Shown: piece by piece, positions 33,198 through 41,294 of the stretch
Numbering within the stretch: the first letter of the stretch is position 1
Layout of the letters: each line of letters starts with the position of its first letter
From: Clostridium facile
Lineage (GTDB): Bacteria > Bacillota > Clostridia > Oscillospirales > Ruminococcaceae
Reading direction: 5' to 3'
Assembly: GCF_014297275.1 (NCBI RefSeq)
Contig: NZ_JACOQK010000001.1
Location: 2,480,001 to 2,544,000 of the forward strand
DNA: 64,000 nucleotides
Translations under genes and position numbers: made by a program
Notes under the pieces: generated by a model
Database searches by the model: none
What the model saw: only the letters and a program-made list of their open reading frames with translations
What the model was told of the DNA's origin: nothing

Positions 33198-34958
33198 TTA
33201 GTGTTGATGGGTGCTGCTGATAATACCGCGCTCTGCATCCATCTGTACGGTAATACCATGTTTTAACACTTTCGTAGCATCGTGTGCGCCAATGATAACT
33301 GGAATATCCAAAGCTAAACCAGCAATTGCCGCATGGGAGTTCAATCCGTCCTGTTCTACAATGATACCAGAAGCATCTCGGATTACATCAATTAAAGTAT
33401 TATCTGTTTGAGGAATTACCAAGATATCGCCCTTTTTAAATTTTTTCTTTGCTTCTTCCGCATTACGGCATACACAAAGATTGCCACACATGTTACCGTG
33501 GGAAATTCCTGTACCAGAAATCAATACATTTCCCACTACATGGACTTTAATCATATTAGTAGTACCGGAAATACCCAGAGGAATACCAGCTGTGATTACA
33601 ACCAGATCTCCACTGGAAAGATAGCCGGCCTCGGTTGCAACATCTACTACATGGTCAAACAGCTCGTCCGTTGTATCTTTTTCCTGTAAAAATACAGGAT
33701 AAACACCCCAGGAAAGGTTCATCTGGCGGTATACTCTTGGATCTGTAGATCCACCAATAATTGGAACATTAGGGCGGAACTTGCTAATTTCTCTTGCGGT
33801 CATACCGGATTTTGTCACTGTAATAATCGCAGTCGCCAATAGGTTGTGGGCTGTTGTAACGGTAGCTTTGGAAATTGCGTTTGTAACATTTGTTGTTTCT
33901 TCTTCGCTGGTAGCTTCTCTTGTTGCAAACCGTTTTTTATAGTGGATATTTGTTTCGGTTTCTTCTGCGATTCTCGTCATTGCTTTTAAGGCTTCGACTG
34001 GATATTTACCAGCAGCTGTTTCACCAGAAAGCATAATGGCACTGGTACCATCATAGATAGCGTTTGCCACGTCACTGGTTTCCGCTCTGGTTGGGCGTGG
34101 ATTTTGCATCATGCTGTCCAGCATTTGGGTTGCTGTAATCACCTGTTTCCCAGCTCGGTAAGCTTTTTTAATTAACATTTTCTGAATAGGTGGAAGCTGT
34201 TCAAAGGGAATTTCTACTCCCATATCGCCACGGGCAACCATAATACCGTCTACTAGGCGCAAAATTTCATCAATATTCTCCACACCTTCCCGGTTTTCAA
34301 TTTTTGCGATAATCTTCATCCAGTGGCAGTTGTGCTTATTAAGAATGCTGCGGATATCCATAATATCCTGGGCAGAACGGGTAAAAGAAGCCGCAATAAA
34401 ATCAAACCCGGTTTCAATCCCAAATACAATGTCGGATTCGTCCTTCTCACTTACATAAGGAAGTGAAAGGCTAATGTCAGGGACATTGATACTCTTACGA
34501 TCAGAGATTTTTCCACCATTTACAATAGTACAGACAATCTTTTCATTATCAAAAGAAGTTACTTTTAGTTCAATTAAACCATCATCAATTAAAATTCTTG
34601 TTCCTAAGGCAATATCTTTTGGAAGGTCTTGGTAGGTAATGGAAACACCGGTTTCATCTCCGATACGCTCTTTGGTGTAAAGGGTAAAAGTGTTTCCTTC
34701 TTTTAAAATAGCTTTGCCATCTTTTAAGGTATGGATACGGATTTCAGGACCTTTGGTATCCAATAAAGTTGCAATGGGAAGCCCTAATTCCTCACGCATT
34801 TTCACAATTTTGTCAAAACGCTGTTTGTGTTCTTCGTGAGTCTGGTGAGAAAAGTTAAAACGCGCTACGTTCATACCAGAGAGCATTAATTGACGCAATA
34901 CTTTATCGTCATCGGTTGCTGGGCCTAAAGTGCAGATGATCTTTGTTTTTCGTAGCAT
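33198..34958 (-). CDS. pyk: Pyruvate kinase with C-terminal PEP-utilising domain
   Basis: Last step of glycolysis: PEP plus ADP to pyruvate plus ATP. Start is ATG at 34958 (MLRKTKIICTLGPA), with GGAGGT 10 bases upstream. The barrel carries NVARFNFSH, DTKGPEIR, MVARGDMGVEIP and MLSGETAAGKYPVEA. A C-terminal extension (about 475-586) is the phosphohistidine-like domain of Bacillus-type enzymes, with GLNSHAAIAGLALDIPVIIG. Length of 586 residues agrees with that type. The leader has a 5' stem-loop described separately. Confidence 0.97.
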   Translation of the reverse strand: MLRKTKIICTLGPATDDDKVLRQLMLSGMNVARFNFSHQTHEEHKQRFDKIVKMREELGLPIATLLDTKGPEIRIHTLKDGKAILKEGNTFTLYTKERIGDETGVSITYQDLPKDIALGTRILIDDGLIELKVTSFDNEKIVCTIVNGGKISDRKSINVPDISLSLPYVSEKDESDIVFGIETGFDFIAASFTRSAQDIMDIRSILNKHNCHWMKIIAKIENREGVENIDEILRLVDGIMVARGDMGVEIPFEQLPPIQKMLIKKAYRAGKQVITATQMLDSMMQNPRPTRAETSDVANAIYDGTSAIMLSGETAAGKYPVEALKAMTRIAEETETNIHYKKRFATREATSEEETTNVTNAISKATVTTAHNLLATAIITVTKSGMTAREISKFRPNVPIIGGSTDPRVYRQMNLSWGVYPVFLQEKDTTDELFDHVVDVATEAGYLSSGDLVVITAGIPLGISGTTNMIKVHVVGNVLISGTGISHGNMCGNLCVCRNAEEAKKKFKKGDILVIPQTDNTLIDVIRDASGIIVEQDGLNSHAAIAGLALDIPVIIGAHDATKVLKHGITVQMDAERGIISSTHQH

Positions 34959-35021
34959 AGTGAAATCAACCTCCAAAATATCGGAATAGCAGTATAGCGC
35001 TACTACCATCTTAATCAATAT

Positions 35022-35054
35022 ACGACCAAACATTGATTACAATGATGAGGTCGT
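35022..35054 (-). promoter_or_regulatory. Stem-loop at the 5' end of the pyk mRNA
   Basis: ACGACC pairs with GGTCGT outside, CATTG with CAATG inside, separated by small internal loops. It starts within about 10 bases of the predicted transcription start. Confidence 0.6.
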
Positions 35055-35066
35055 TTATTCTTTTAA

Positions 35067-35095
35067 ATTATACTATAGACAATTTCAAATTACAA
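35067..35095 (-). promoter_or_regulatory. Sigma-A promoter of pyk
   Basis: On the minus strand TTGTAA (35090-35095), 17 bases, TATAAT (35067-35072). Confidence 0.7.
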
Positions 35096-35215
35096 GCGTG
35101 ATGATGCAAAGATTGCATAAATTTATTACAATTTATTTGTTTAATCTCCACTATTAATGCACAGGATAAAAACAATTTTCATATGATACAAAAGATAGGA
35201 ATTGAGGTGAGACCA

Positions 35216-35977
35216 TTGCAGGAATTTGTGAAAATTAAAAATATAATAGAACAATATCAAGCAGATAATGGCGAAGTACTGGCACTGGATGGGGTAAGCC
35301 TTTCGGTAGCGCAAGGGGAGTTGGTCAGTATTGTTGGCCCTAGCGGCTGCGGAAAATCCACCTTGCTTTCCATCGTGGCAGGATTGGAACAGCCAACCCA
35401 CGGCAGTATTGAGGTAAATGGGAAGGAAATTACAAGAGTATCTTCCCAAATCGCTTATATGCTGCAAGATGATAACCTGTTAGAGTGGCGGTCGATCTAT
35501 AAAAATATATTATTAGGTCTTGAAATACAAAAAAAGAAAACACCGGAAAATATTGCTTATGTTAACCAGCTAATTGATAATTATGGATTAGGGGAGTTTA
35601 AGCAAAAATATCCATCACAGCTTTCTGGCGGAATGAGGCAGAGGGCTGCTCTAATTCGTACTTTAGCAATTAAACCGGAGTTGCTTTTATTGGATGAAGC
35701 TTTTTCCGCACTGGATTATCAAACTAGATTGCAGGTAACAGATGACGTCCGTCAGATCCTACGGAAAGAAGGGAAAACCACAATAATGGTTACCCATGAT
35801 ATTCCAGAGGCAATCAGTATGTCTGACCGGGTAGTAGTATTATCTGCACGTCCTGGTAAAGTCAAAGCAGTGCATACTCTGGATTTTGGGGAAGATTTAA
35901 AACCGTTAGAACGGCGGAAGCAGCCAAAGTTCAGCGAATATTTCAATGAGATTTGGGGTGAGTTGGTTGAAAAATGA
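35216..35977 (+). CDS. ABC importer ATPase, nitrate/sulfonate/taurine type
   Basis: Energises import with the permease and lipoprotein encoded next. The 253-residue ATPase has Walker A GPSGCGKST, Q-loop YMLQDDNLLEW, signature LSGGMRQR and Walker B LLLLDEAFSALD. The TTG at 35216 is chosen as start because GAGGTGA precedes it; the frame is open to 35183. It resembles SsuB/TauB/ThiZ ATPases. The transported compound is unknown: sulfonates, thiamine precursors and riboflavin are all carried by related systems. Confidence 0.92.
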   Translation: MQEFVKIKNIIEQYQADNGEVLALDGVSLSVAQGELVSIVGPSGCGKSTLLSIVAGLEQPTHGSIEVNGKEITRVSSQIAYMLQDDNLLEWRSIYKNILLGLEIQKKKTPENIAYVNQLIDNYGLGEFKQKYPSQLSGGMRQRAALIRTLAIKPELLLLDEAFSALDYQTRLQVTDDVRQILRKEGKTTIMVTHDIPEAISMSDRVVVLSARPGKVKAVHTLDFGEDLKPLERRKQPKFSEYFNEIWGELVEK

Positions 35978-36782
35978 ATCAAATCAGCTTTCGGCTGAAC
36001 GCCAAAACTATCTCAAACGGAAAAAGCGGAACCGTAATCTGGTTAGGGTGACACAACTGGGCATTTTGGTTGTATTAATTGCCCTTTGGGAGATTTTAGC
36101 GGATATTGGCGTTATCGATAGCTTTATTATGAGTAGCCCTTCCCGTATTTTAAAAACATTTGGTAACTTATCTAATAATGGAATTTTAACTCATTTAGGG
36201 GTTACTTTATATGAGACATTAACGGGATTCTTTTTAGGGGTTATTTTGGGGATCATCATTGCGATTATTCTATGGTGGTCTAAATTTTTATCCAAAGTAA
36301 GTGAGCCATTTTTGGTGGTATTAAATAGTTTACCCAAAATTGCGTTGGGGCCAGTTATTATCATTTGGGTAGGGGCAGGAACAGGTGCAATTGTTTTTAT
36401 GGCAGTAGCGATTTCGTTAATTGTTACTGTACTGGAAATGCTCAATGGATTCCGCAGTACTAACCCAGAGATGATACGGATGGCGCAGAGTTTTTCCGCT
36501 AGTAAAGCGCAGATTTTTACTAAAATTGTATTTCCATCCAATCTGCATACCTTGTTTAACTCATTAAAAGTAAATATAGGGCTATCCCTGGTTGGGGTAA
36601 TTGCAGGAGAATTTTTAGTATCCAAAGCGGGGCTTGGTTATTTAATTGTATATGGCGGCCAGGTCTTTAAATTGGATTTGGTTATGGCAAGTGTCATTAT
36701 TCTTGCAATAGTAGCGGCAGTTTTATACGAAGTTGTTGTGTTAGGTGAAAAATTGGTGAACCATTTTGTAAGTCACCGCTAA
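35967..36782 (+). CDS. ABC importer permease, SsuC/TauC type
   Basis: Membrane subunit of the importer with about six helices and the cytoplasmic EAA loop near FRSTNPEMIRMAQSFSASK, where the ATPase docks. A TTG at 35967 with GGGGTGAG 5-6 bases upstream is a likely start and overlaps the stop of the ATPase gene by 11 bases; an ATG at 35946 is the alternative. The N-terminus is very basic (LKRKKRNRNLVR). Length around 272 residues is normal. Confidence 0.9.
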   Translation: MKNESNQLSAERQNYLKRKKRNRNLVRVTQLGILVVLIALWEILADIGVIDSFIMSSPSRILKTFGNLSNNGILTHLGVTLYETLTGFFLGVILGIIIAIILWWSKFLSKVSEPFLVVLNSLPKIALGPVIIIWVGAGTGAIVFMAVAISLIVTVLEMLNGFRSTNPEMIRMAQSFSASKAQIFTKIVFPSNLHTLFNSLKVNIGLSLVGVIAGEFLVSKAGLGYLIVYGGQVFKLDLVMASVIILAIVAAVLYEVVVLGEKLVNHFVSHR

Positions 36783-36814
36783 TATAAAGCAGAAATCTAG
36801 GATTCTATTATGCG

Positions 36815-36855
36815 GCAAGAAATTCCCCCAGCGGGGTTTCATTTTATTTTTTCAG
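36815..36855 (+). terminator. Intercistronic hairpin between permease and binding protein
   Basis: AAATTCCCC-CAGC-GGGGTTT followed by CATTTTATTTTTT. It may act as a partial terminator or protect the downstream mRNA, shifting expression toward one end of the operon. Confidence 0.5.
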
Positions 36856-36865
36856 GAGGGACAGT

Positions 36866-37867
36866 ATGCGTTATTGGAAGAAAATACTTAGTGTTCTATT
36901 AGCTGGTATTATGTGTTGCCTGGTAGCGGCAGGATGTTCTAGTGAAAAAGAGGAAGGTTTGACAAAATTAAATGTTTGTGAAGTAACCCATTCGTTGTTT
37001 TACGCTCCCCAATATGTTGCTATTTCGGAAGGATTTTTTGCGGAAGAAGGCTTGGAGCTAGAATTGAGCAATGGCGGTGGAGCAGATAAAGTTATGGCTG
37101 CGATTCTGTCAGGGGATATGGATATTGGGTTGGCAGGCCCAGAGGCAAGTATTTATGTATATAATGAAGGAAAAGAGGATCATCCACAAGTATTTGCCCA
37201 ATTGACCAAACGGGATGGCTCTTTTTTGGTAGCAAAAGAGGATATACAGGGTTTTACATGGGATGATATTAAAGGAAAAACAGTGATTCCAGGTAGAAAA
37301 GGTGGAGTGCCTTACATGACATTGGAATATATTATTAAAGAAAATGGAATTGACCCAGCAACTGACACTACTTTAGACGACAGCATCCAGTTTGATTTAA
37401 TGGCTGGGGCGTTCTCCAGTGGTACAGCGGACTTTGTTACTTTATTTGAGCCTACTGCATCTATGATTGAACAGGAAGGTAAAGGCCATATTGTATGTTC
37501 TATTGGTACAGAGAGCGGTGAAATCCCTTATACCGCTTACTGTGCGAAACAGAGTTATATGGAAGAAAACCCTGAGATTATTCAAGGATTTACCAATGCA
37601 GTAGCAAAAGGGCAGCAATGGGTAAAGGAACATACCGCAGAAGAAATTGCGGAGTCCATTGTGGATTTCTTCCCAGATACAGATGTAGAAACTTTATCAA
37701 GAGGTTTACAAAGCTATATTGATGCGGATGCTTGGAATGCTACCCCTGTTATGAAAAAAGAAGCTTTCCAACGTTTGCAAGATGTTATGATTTCCGCAGG
37801 GGAACTATCTGAATATGTTCCATTTGAGGAAATTATCAACAACAGCTATGCGGAAAAAGTAAACTAA
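36866..37867 (+). CDS. ABC importer substrate-binding lipoprotein (NMT1/SsuA-like)
   Basis: Extracellular solute receptor anchored by lipid. Residues 1-24 are a lipoprotein signal ending LVAAGC. The mature part has the NMT1/THI5-like fold: LNVCEVTHSLFYAPQYVAIS at the start, GGGADKVMAAILSGDMDIGLAGPEA and GKTVIPGRKGGVPYMTLEY. The ligand is not evident; no aromatic-sulfonate or pyrimidine-specific motif can be assigned. Located 83 bases after the permease gene, with AGGAGGG before the ATG. Confidence 0.92.
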   Translation: MRYWKKILSVLLAGIMCCLVAAGCSSEKEEGLTKLNVCEVTHSLFYAPQYVAISEGFFAEEGLELELSNGGGADKVMAAILSGDMDIGLAGPEASIYVYNEGKEDHPQVFAQLTKRDGSFLVAKEDIQGFTWDDIKGKTVIPGRKGGVPYMTLEYIIKENGIDPATDTTLDDSIQFDLMAGAFSSGTADFVTLFEPTASMIEQEGKGHIVCSIGTESGEIPYTAYCAKQSYMEENPEIIQGFTNAVAKGQQWVKEHTAEEIAESIVDFFPDTDVETLSRGLQSYIDADAWNATPVMKKEAFQRLQDVMISAGELSEYVPFEEIINNSYAEKVN

Positions 37868-37952
37868 GCAGCCATTTGTTCAAAATTAGCAAGAAAAAAG
37901 TTACAATTGGTATTTTTGCGGCTGCATAGGATAAAGGGAAGGAGTGTGAAAG

Positions 37953-38168
37953 ATGAAATTTACCTTTGATATGACAGTAGGGCAATTACTGGAAAATCCA
38001 AAATCCCGTTCGGTTTTTGAGAAGTATACTCCACAACTTGTGCATCATCCTATGATTGGAATGGTAAAACATTTTAAACTAAAAGATTTGATGCAGTATG
38101 CTGGAAAAGCAAATATTTCTCAAGAAACTGTGAAAAAAATCCAAACAGAATTGGAATCCCTGTCCTAG
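37953..38168 (+). CDS. Small DUF1858-like protein without cysteines
   Basis: 71-residue protein resembling the DUF1858 fold: FTFDMTVGQLLENPKSRSVFEKYTPQL near the N-terminus and two helices after it. Family members near hybrid-cluster proteins carry a redox CxxC; this one has no cysteine at all, so a redox role is unlikely. It sits between the ABC importer and its terminator, with AAGGAGTG before the ATG, and seems to be the last gene of that operon. Function unknown. Confidence 0.72.
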   Translation: MKFTFDMTVGQLLENPKSRSVFEKYTPQLVHHPMIGMVKHFKLKDLMQYAGKANISQETVKKIQTELESLS

Positions 38169-38207
38169 TAAAAAATAGGCTATCCTGAAAGGATAGCCTA
38201 TTTTTAC
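38168..38207 (+). terminator. Terminator of the ABC importer operon
   Basis: AAAAATAGGCTATCC-TGAA-AGGATAGCCTATTTTT, long and perfect apart from the loop. Confidence 0.92.
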
Positions 38208-38219
38208 TGTTGTTTTAGG

Positions 38220-38248
38220 TTGTTTTTTCCTCTATTTAGTGGTACAAT
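38220..38248 (+). promoter_or_regulatory. Sigma-A promoter of the Crp/Fnr gene
   Basis: TTGTTT (38220-38225), 17 bases, TACAAT (38243-38248). Confidence 0.65.
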
Positions 38249-38276
38249 ACAACCAAAAAGTTGGGAGGGAAAATAG

Positions 38277-38945
38277 ATGGAAAAAATTGAATTTTTACAA
38301 AAAAATCTTTCTTTTTGGAACCGGCTAACTAAGACAGAACAACATCTGTTGGAACAAAATGCAATCGAAAAGTCTTTTTGTAAAGGGGAAGTTTTACATA
38401 ATAGTTCAGAAGGTTGTTTGGGAATGGTACTAGTAAAAAGCGGACAGATTAGGGCATATCTGTTATCGGAAGATGGAAGAGAAATCACATTGATGCGGCT
38501 TTTTCAAGGGGATATCTGTGTTTTATCCGCTTCTTGTATTTTGGATGCGATTACCTTTGAAGTTTCGATTGATGCGGAAGAAGATAGCCAGGTTGTTATC
38601 CTTCCCTCTAATTTAATGCACCAGTTGATGGAACAAAATATTCATGTAGAAAATTTTACCTATCAGTTAATTGCAGCAAGTTTTTCGGATGTTATGTGGA
38701 CGATGCAGCAAATTCTATTTATGAGTTTTGATAAACGCCTAGCTATTTTTTTATTGGATGAGGTGGCAAAAAACCATTCAGATGCTTTAAAAATTACCCA
38801 TGAGCAGATTGCAAAGTACATGGGAAGCGCACGGGAAGTTGTTTCCCGTATGTTAAAATATTTTGAAGGGGAAGGAATTGTGGCACTTTCCCGAGGAGGA
38901 ATTCAAGTATTGGATAAGAAAAAATTAAAAGGACTATTGAACTGA
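38277..38945 (+). CDS. Crp/Fnr-family transcriptional regulator
   Basis: 222 residues: an N-terminal cyclic-nucleotide-type sensor barrel (about 25-140) and a C-terminal winged helix with the recognition helix region ITHEQIAKYMGSAREVVSRMLKYFEGEG. There is no N-terminal cysteine cluster, so it is not a classical Fe-S FNR. The EGCLGMVLVKSGQIRAYLLSEDG segment is typical of the clostridial Crp group whose ligands are mostly unknown. GGGAGGG precedes the ATG. It is a monocistronic unit between the importer and thioredoxin genes. Confidence 0.9.
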   Translation: MEKIEFLQKNLSFWNRLTKTEQHLLEQNAIEKSFCKGEVLHNSSEGCLGMVLVKSGQIRAYLLSEDGREITLMRLFQGDICVLSASCILDAITFEVSIDAEEDSQVVILPSNLMHQLMEQNIHVENFTYQLIAASFSDVMWTMQQILFMSFDKRLAIFLLDEVAKNHSDALKITHEQIAKYMGSAREVVSRMLKYFEGEGIVALSRGGIQVLDKKKLKGLLN

Positions 38946-39038
38946 TTCGATTTCTCCAATTTTTGAAGAATCCTATTGGACTTCTACTCAGAAAAGCATC
39001 CAATTATAGACCAACAAGAGGTTTCGGTATACAAACAA

Positions 39039-39074
39039 AAAATCCAGGCAAATTATTTGCCTGGATTTTTTATT
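39039..39074. terminator. Terminator after the Crp/Fnr gene
   Basis: AAAAATCCAGGCAAA-TTA-TTTGCCTGGATTTTTT; a near-perfect stem with a T-run. It can also stop minus-strand transcription. Confidence 0.9.
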
Positions 39075-39175
39075 GAACAGATTTGTGCCGAACGATAACA
39101 ACCGCCATATGGTAAACTACATATATTGTTTTGGATATTCTCCATGGTTAAGTCAAAAAGTTTATTGTATAGGTA

Positions 39176-39484
39176 TTATCCTAACATTTCTAAAATAGCG
39201 GTTTTTGGTTGGACGCCGACAGAAGTGGATTGTTTCTGTCCATCTTTGAATACCATGAGGGTTGGGATACTCATGACCTGGAAAGATTGTGCCAATTCCA
39301 TTTGTTCATCAATATTAATTTTACCTACTTTTACTTGTGGATTTTCTGCAGCAATTTCATCAATAACTGGCGAAAGCATTTTACATGGCATACACCAATC
39401 AGCCCAAAAATCCAATAATACTGGGCGGTCGGATTGTAATACCTCTTGTTCAAAATTTTCTTTTGTAATATGCAATACTGACAT
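39176..39484 (-). CDS. trxA: Thioredoxin with WCMPC active site
   Basis: Dithiol electron carrier for ribonucleotide reductase and protein disulfides. The 102-residue fold is standard: FWADWCMPCKMLSPV (Cys31 and Cys34), KVGKINIDEQ, the cis-proline segment MSIPTLMVFKDG and a terminal helix. The active site reads CMPC where most thioredoxins have CGPC; the residue between the cysteines tunes redox potential and partner choice. AAAGGAGT lies upstream. No thioredoxin reductase is in view. Confidence 0.94.
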   Translation of the reverse strand: MSVLHITKENFEQEVLQSDRPVLLDFWADWCMPCKMLSPVIDEIAAENPQVKVGKINIDEQMELAQSFQVMSIPTLMVFKDGQKQSTSVGVQPKTAILEMLG

Positions 39485-39565
39485 TTGTCAGGACTCCTTT
39501 CTGTTTGATCTGGTTTCAGTATACTCTATGTTTGTTATTTATTCTGTAACCAAGTCACACAAGGA

Positions 39566-40840
39566 CTATTTTTTAAATAGTTGGGGGCCAGGATAGTAAG
39601 CATTGCAGCCAAGATAGGATTCAATTTTTAACAGCCTATTGTATTTCGCAACCCGTTCGGTACGGGAAGGGGCACCTGTTTTGATCTGGCCTGCGTTGGT
39701 GGCAACTGCTAAATCCGCGATGGTTGTATCCTCTGTTTCCCCGCTACGATGGGAAATAACAGCATGATATCCATTTTCCTGTGCCAGACGGATAGCGTCC
39801 AATGTTTCACTTAGGGTACCAATTTGATTTACCTTAATGAGGATTGCATTTCCTGCTTGTTGGGAAATCCCTTGCTGCAACCGTTTTGGATTTGTAACAA
39901 ACAGGTCATCCCCCACAATCTGTACCCCTTTTAAACTGCGGGTAATTTGGGTGAATCCATCAAAGTCTACTTCAGATAATGGGTCCTCAATAGAAACAAT
40001 TGGATATTGTTGGCACAATTTTTCAAAATAGGAAATTAACGACTCAGTTGTGTGAACCTGGTTCTTTTTGGGCAATACATAGCAATTTTCTTGGTACCAT
40101 TCACTGGAAGCCGCATCCAAAGCAATGCAAATATCTGACCCTGGTTTATAGCCACATTGTTCCGTTGCCTGTAAAATCAATTGGATTGCCTGTTCATCTT
40201 CTTCCAGGTTTGGGGCATACCCTCCTTCATCTCCAACGGAGGTGGAAAGTCCTTTTTCCTTTAAAATAGAGCCGAGTTTGTGGAAGATCTCCACACACAT
40301 TTGTAAGCCGCGGGAAAAACTATCCGCACCTACTGGCATAATCATAAATTCCTGAATATCAATATTATTTGCCGCATGAGCTCCACCGTTTAAAATATTC
40401 ATCATGGGTACAGGGAGTTCCATTGCACGAACACCGCCTAAATAACGGTATAATGGTAATTCACAAAAATTAGCGGCTGCTTTTGCGTTGGCAAGGGAAA
40501 CTGCCAAAATTGCGTTTGCCCCTAAACTGCTTTTGTTTTCTGTACCATCTAATTCACGCATGGCATCATCAATGTTTTTTTGGTTTAAGCAATTTTTCCC
40601 TTTTAACGTTGCTGCAATGTGTAGATTAATGTTTTCCACAGCCTGTAGTGTACCTTTTCCGCCATACCGCTGTGGATTATTGTCCCGCAGTTCATGGGCT
40701 TCATAAATACCAGTAGATGCACCGGAGGGAACACTGGCGGTTCCCACTTTTCCATTTTCCAAAACCACAGTTGCTTCTACCGTTGGATTTCCTCTGGAAT
40801 CAATAATCTCTCTACCAAAAACCGATTTAATCGTTGACAT
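39566..40840 (-). CDS. eno: Enolase
   Basis: Interconverts 2-phosphoglycerate and phosphoenolpyruvate. Start is ATG at 40840 (MSTIKSVFGREIIDSRGNPT) with AAAAGGAG upstream. Landmarks: SVPSGASTGIYEAHELRD, VPMMNILNGGAHA, SVGDEGGYAPN, SIEDPLSEVDF, AILIKVNQIGTLSET and the ISHRSGETEDTTIADLAV signature with catalytic residues. Length of 424 residues is close to the usual 430. It ends 81 bases before trxA, which reads the same way. Confidence 0.97.
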   Translation of the reverse strand: MSTIKSVFGREIIDSRGNPTVEATVVLENGKVGTASVPSGASTGIYEAHELRDNNPQRYGGKGTLQAVENINLHIAATLKGKNCLNQKNIDDAMRELDGTENKSSLGANAILAVSLANAKAAANFCELPLYRYLGGVRAMELPVPMMNILNGGAHAANNIDIQEFMIMPVGADSFSRGLQMCVEIFHKLGSILKEKGLSTSVGDEGGYAPNLEEDEQAIQLILQATEQCGYKPGSDICIALDAASSEWYQENCYVLPKKNQVHTTESLISYFEKLCQQYPIVSIEDPLSEVDFDGFTQITRSLKGVQIVGDDLFVTNPKRLQQGISQQAGNAILIKVNQIGTLSETLDAIRLAQENGYHAVISHRSGETEDTTIADLAVATNAGQIKTGAPSRTERVAKYNRLLKIESYLGCNAYYPGPQLFKK

Positions 40841-40984
40841 AATAAACGGCTCCTTTTTTCTTAATTTTAGTTTTAGTATGGACTGTTTAAGCAATTTTTA
40901 TCATAGAGTATTCAAAAATCCAGAATATTCCAATTGTTTTTTGGAAAATCCTTGGCATACTAGTAAAGCAAATCAAAGTAATGA

Positions 40985-41008
40985 ACCCCACAATTGCGGG
41001 GGATTTTT
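40985..41008 (+). terminator. Hairpin with T-run in the leader of the lipoprotein-pdaA operon
   Basis: ACCCC-ACAATTG-CGGGG followed by ATTTTT. The gene to the left reads away, so it sits inside the leader of the next operon and may be an attenuator; the stem is short. Confidence 0.45.
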
Positions 41009-41027
41009 AAATGGAGATGAAGATCTT

Positions 41028-41294
41028 ATGAAAAAAATATTAGTAACATTGATGGTTTCTTTCTTATGTTTAGTAATGTTATCCGGATGTTCCGGAGATA
41101 AGGACAAAGATAACTCATCCAAAAATTCTTCTGCGTCCAGCAGTTTATCCAGTACTGTTTCCGATTTGGAATCCAAAGGTTCTGATGTTGCTAGCGATAT
41201 AAAAGACACGACAAGCAAAGTAGTAAGTGATGGAAAAGAAGCTGTTAGCAGTATGATGGACCATAGTAGTACCAATGAAAGTTCTAAAGGATAA
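41028..41294 (+). CDS. Small Ser/Lys-rich lipoprotein
   Basis: 88 residues: signal with lipobox LSGC (cysteine near residue 21) and then a low-complexity, hydrophilic stretch rich in Ser, Lys and Asp (NSSKNSSASSSLSS, SKVVSDGKEAVSSMM). No domain is recognised. It ends directly against the ATG of the PdaA-like gene, so the two are surely co-transcribed; it might be a partner or a spacer protein. Start ATG at 41028 with GGAGATGAAG upstream. Confidence 0.82.
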   Translation: MKKILVTLMVSFLCLVMLSGCSGDKDKDNSSKNSSASSSLSSTVSDLESKGSDVASDIKDTTSKVVSDGKEAVSSMMDHSSTNESSKG

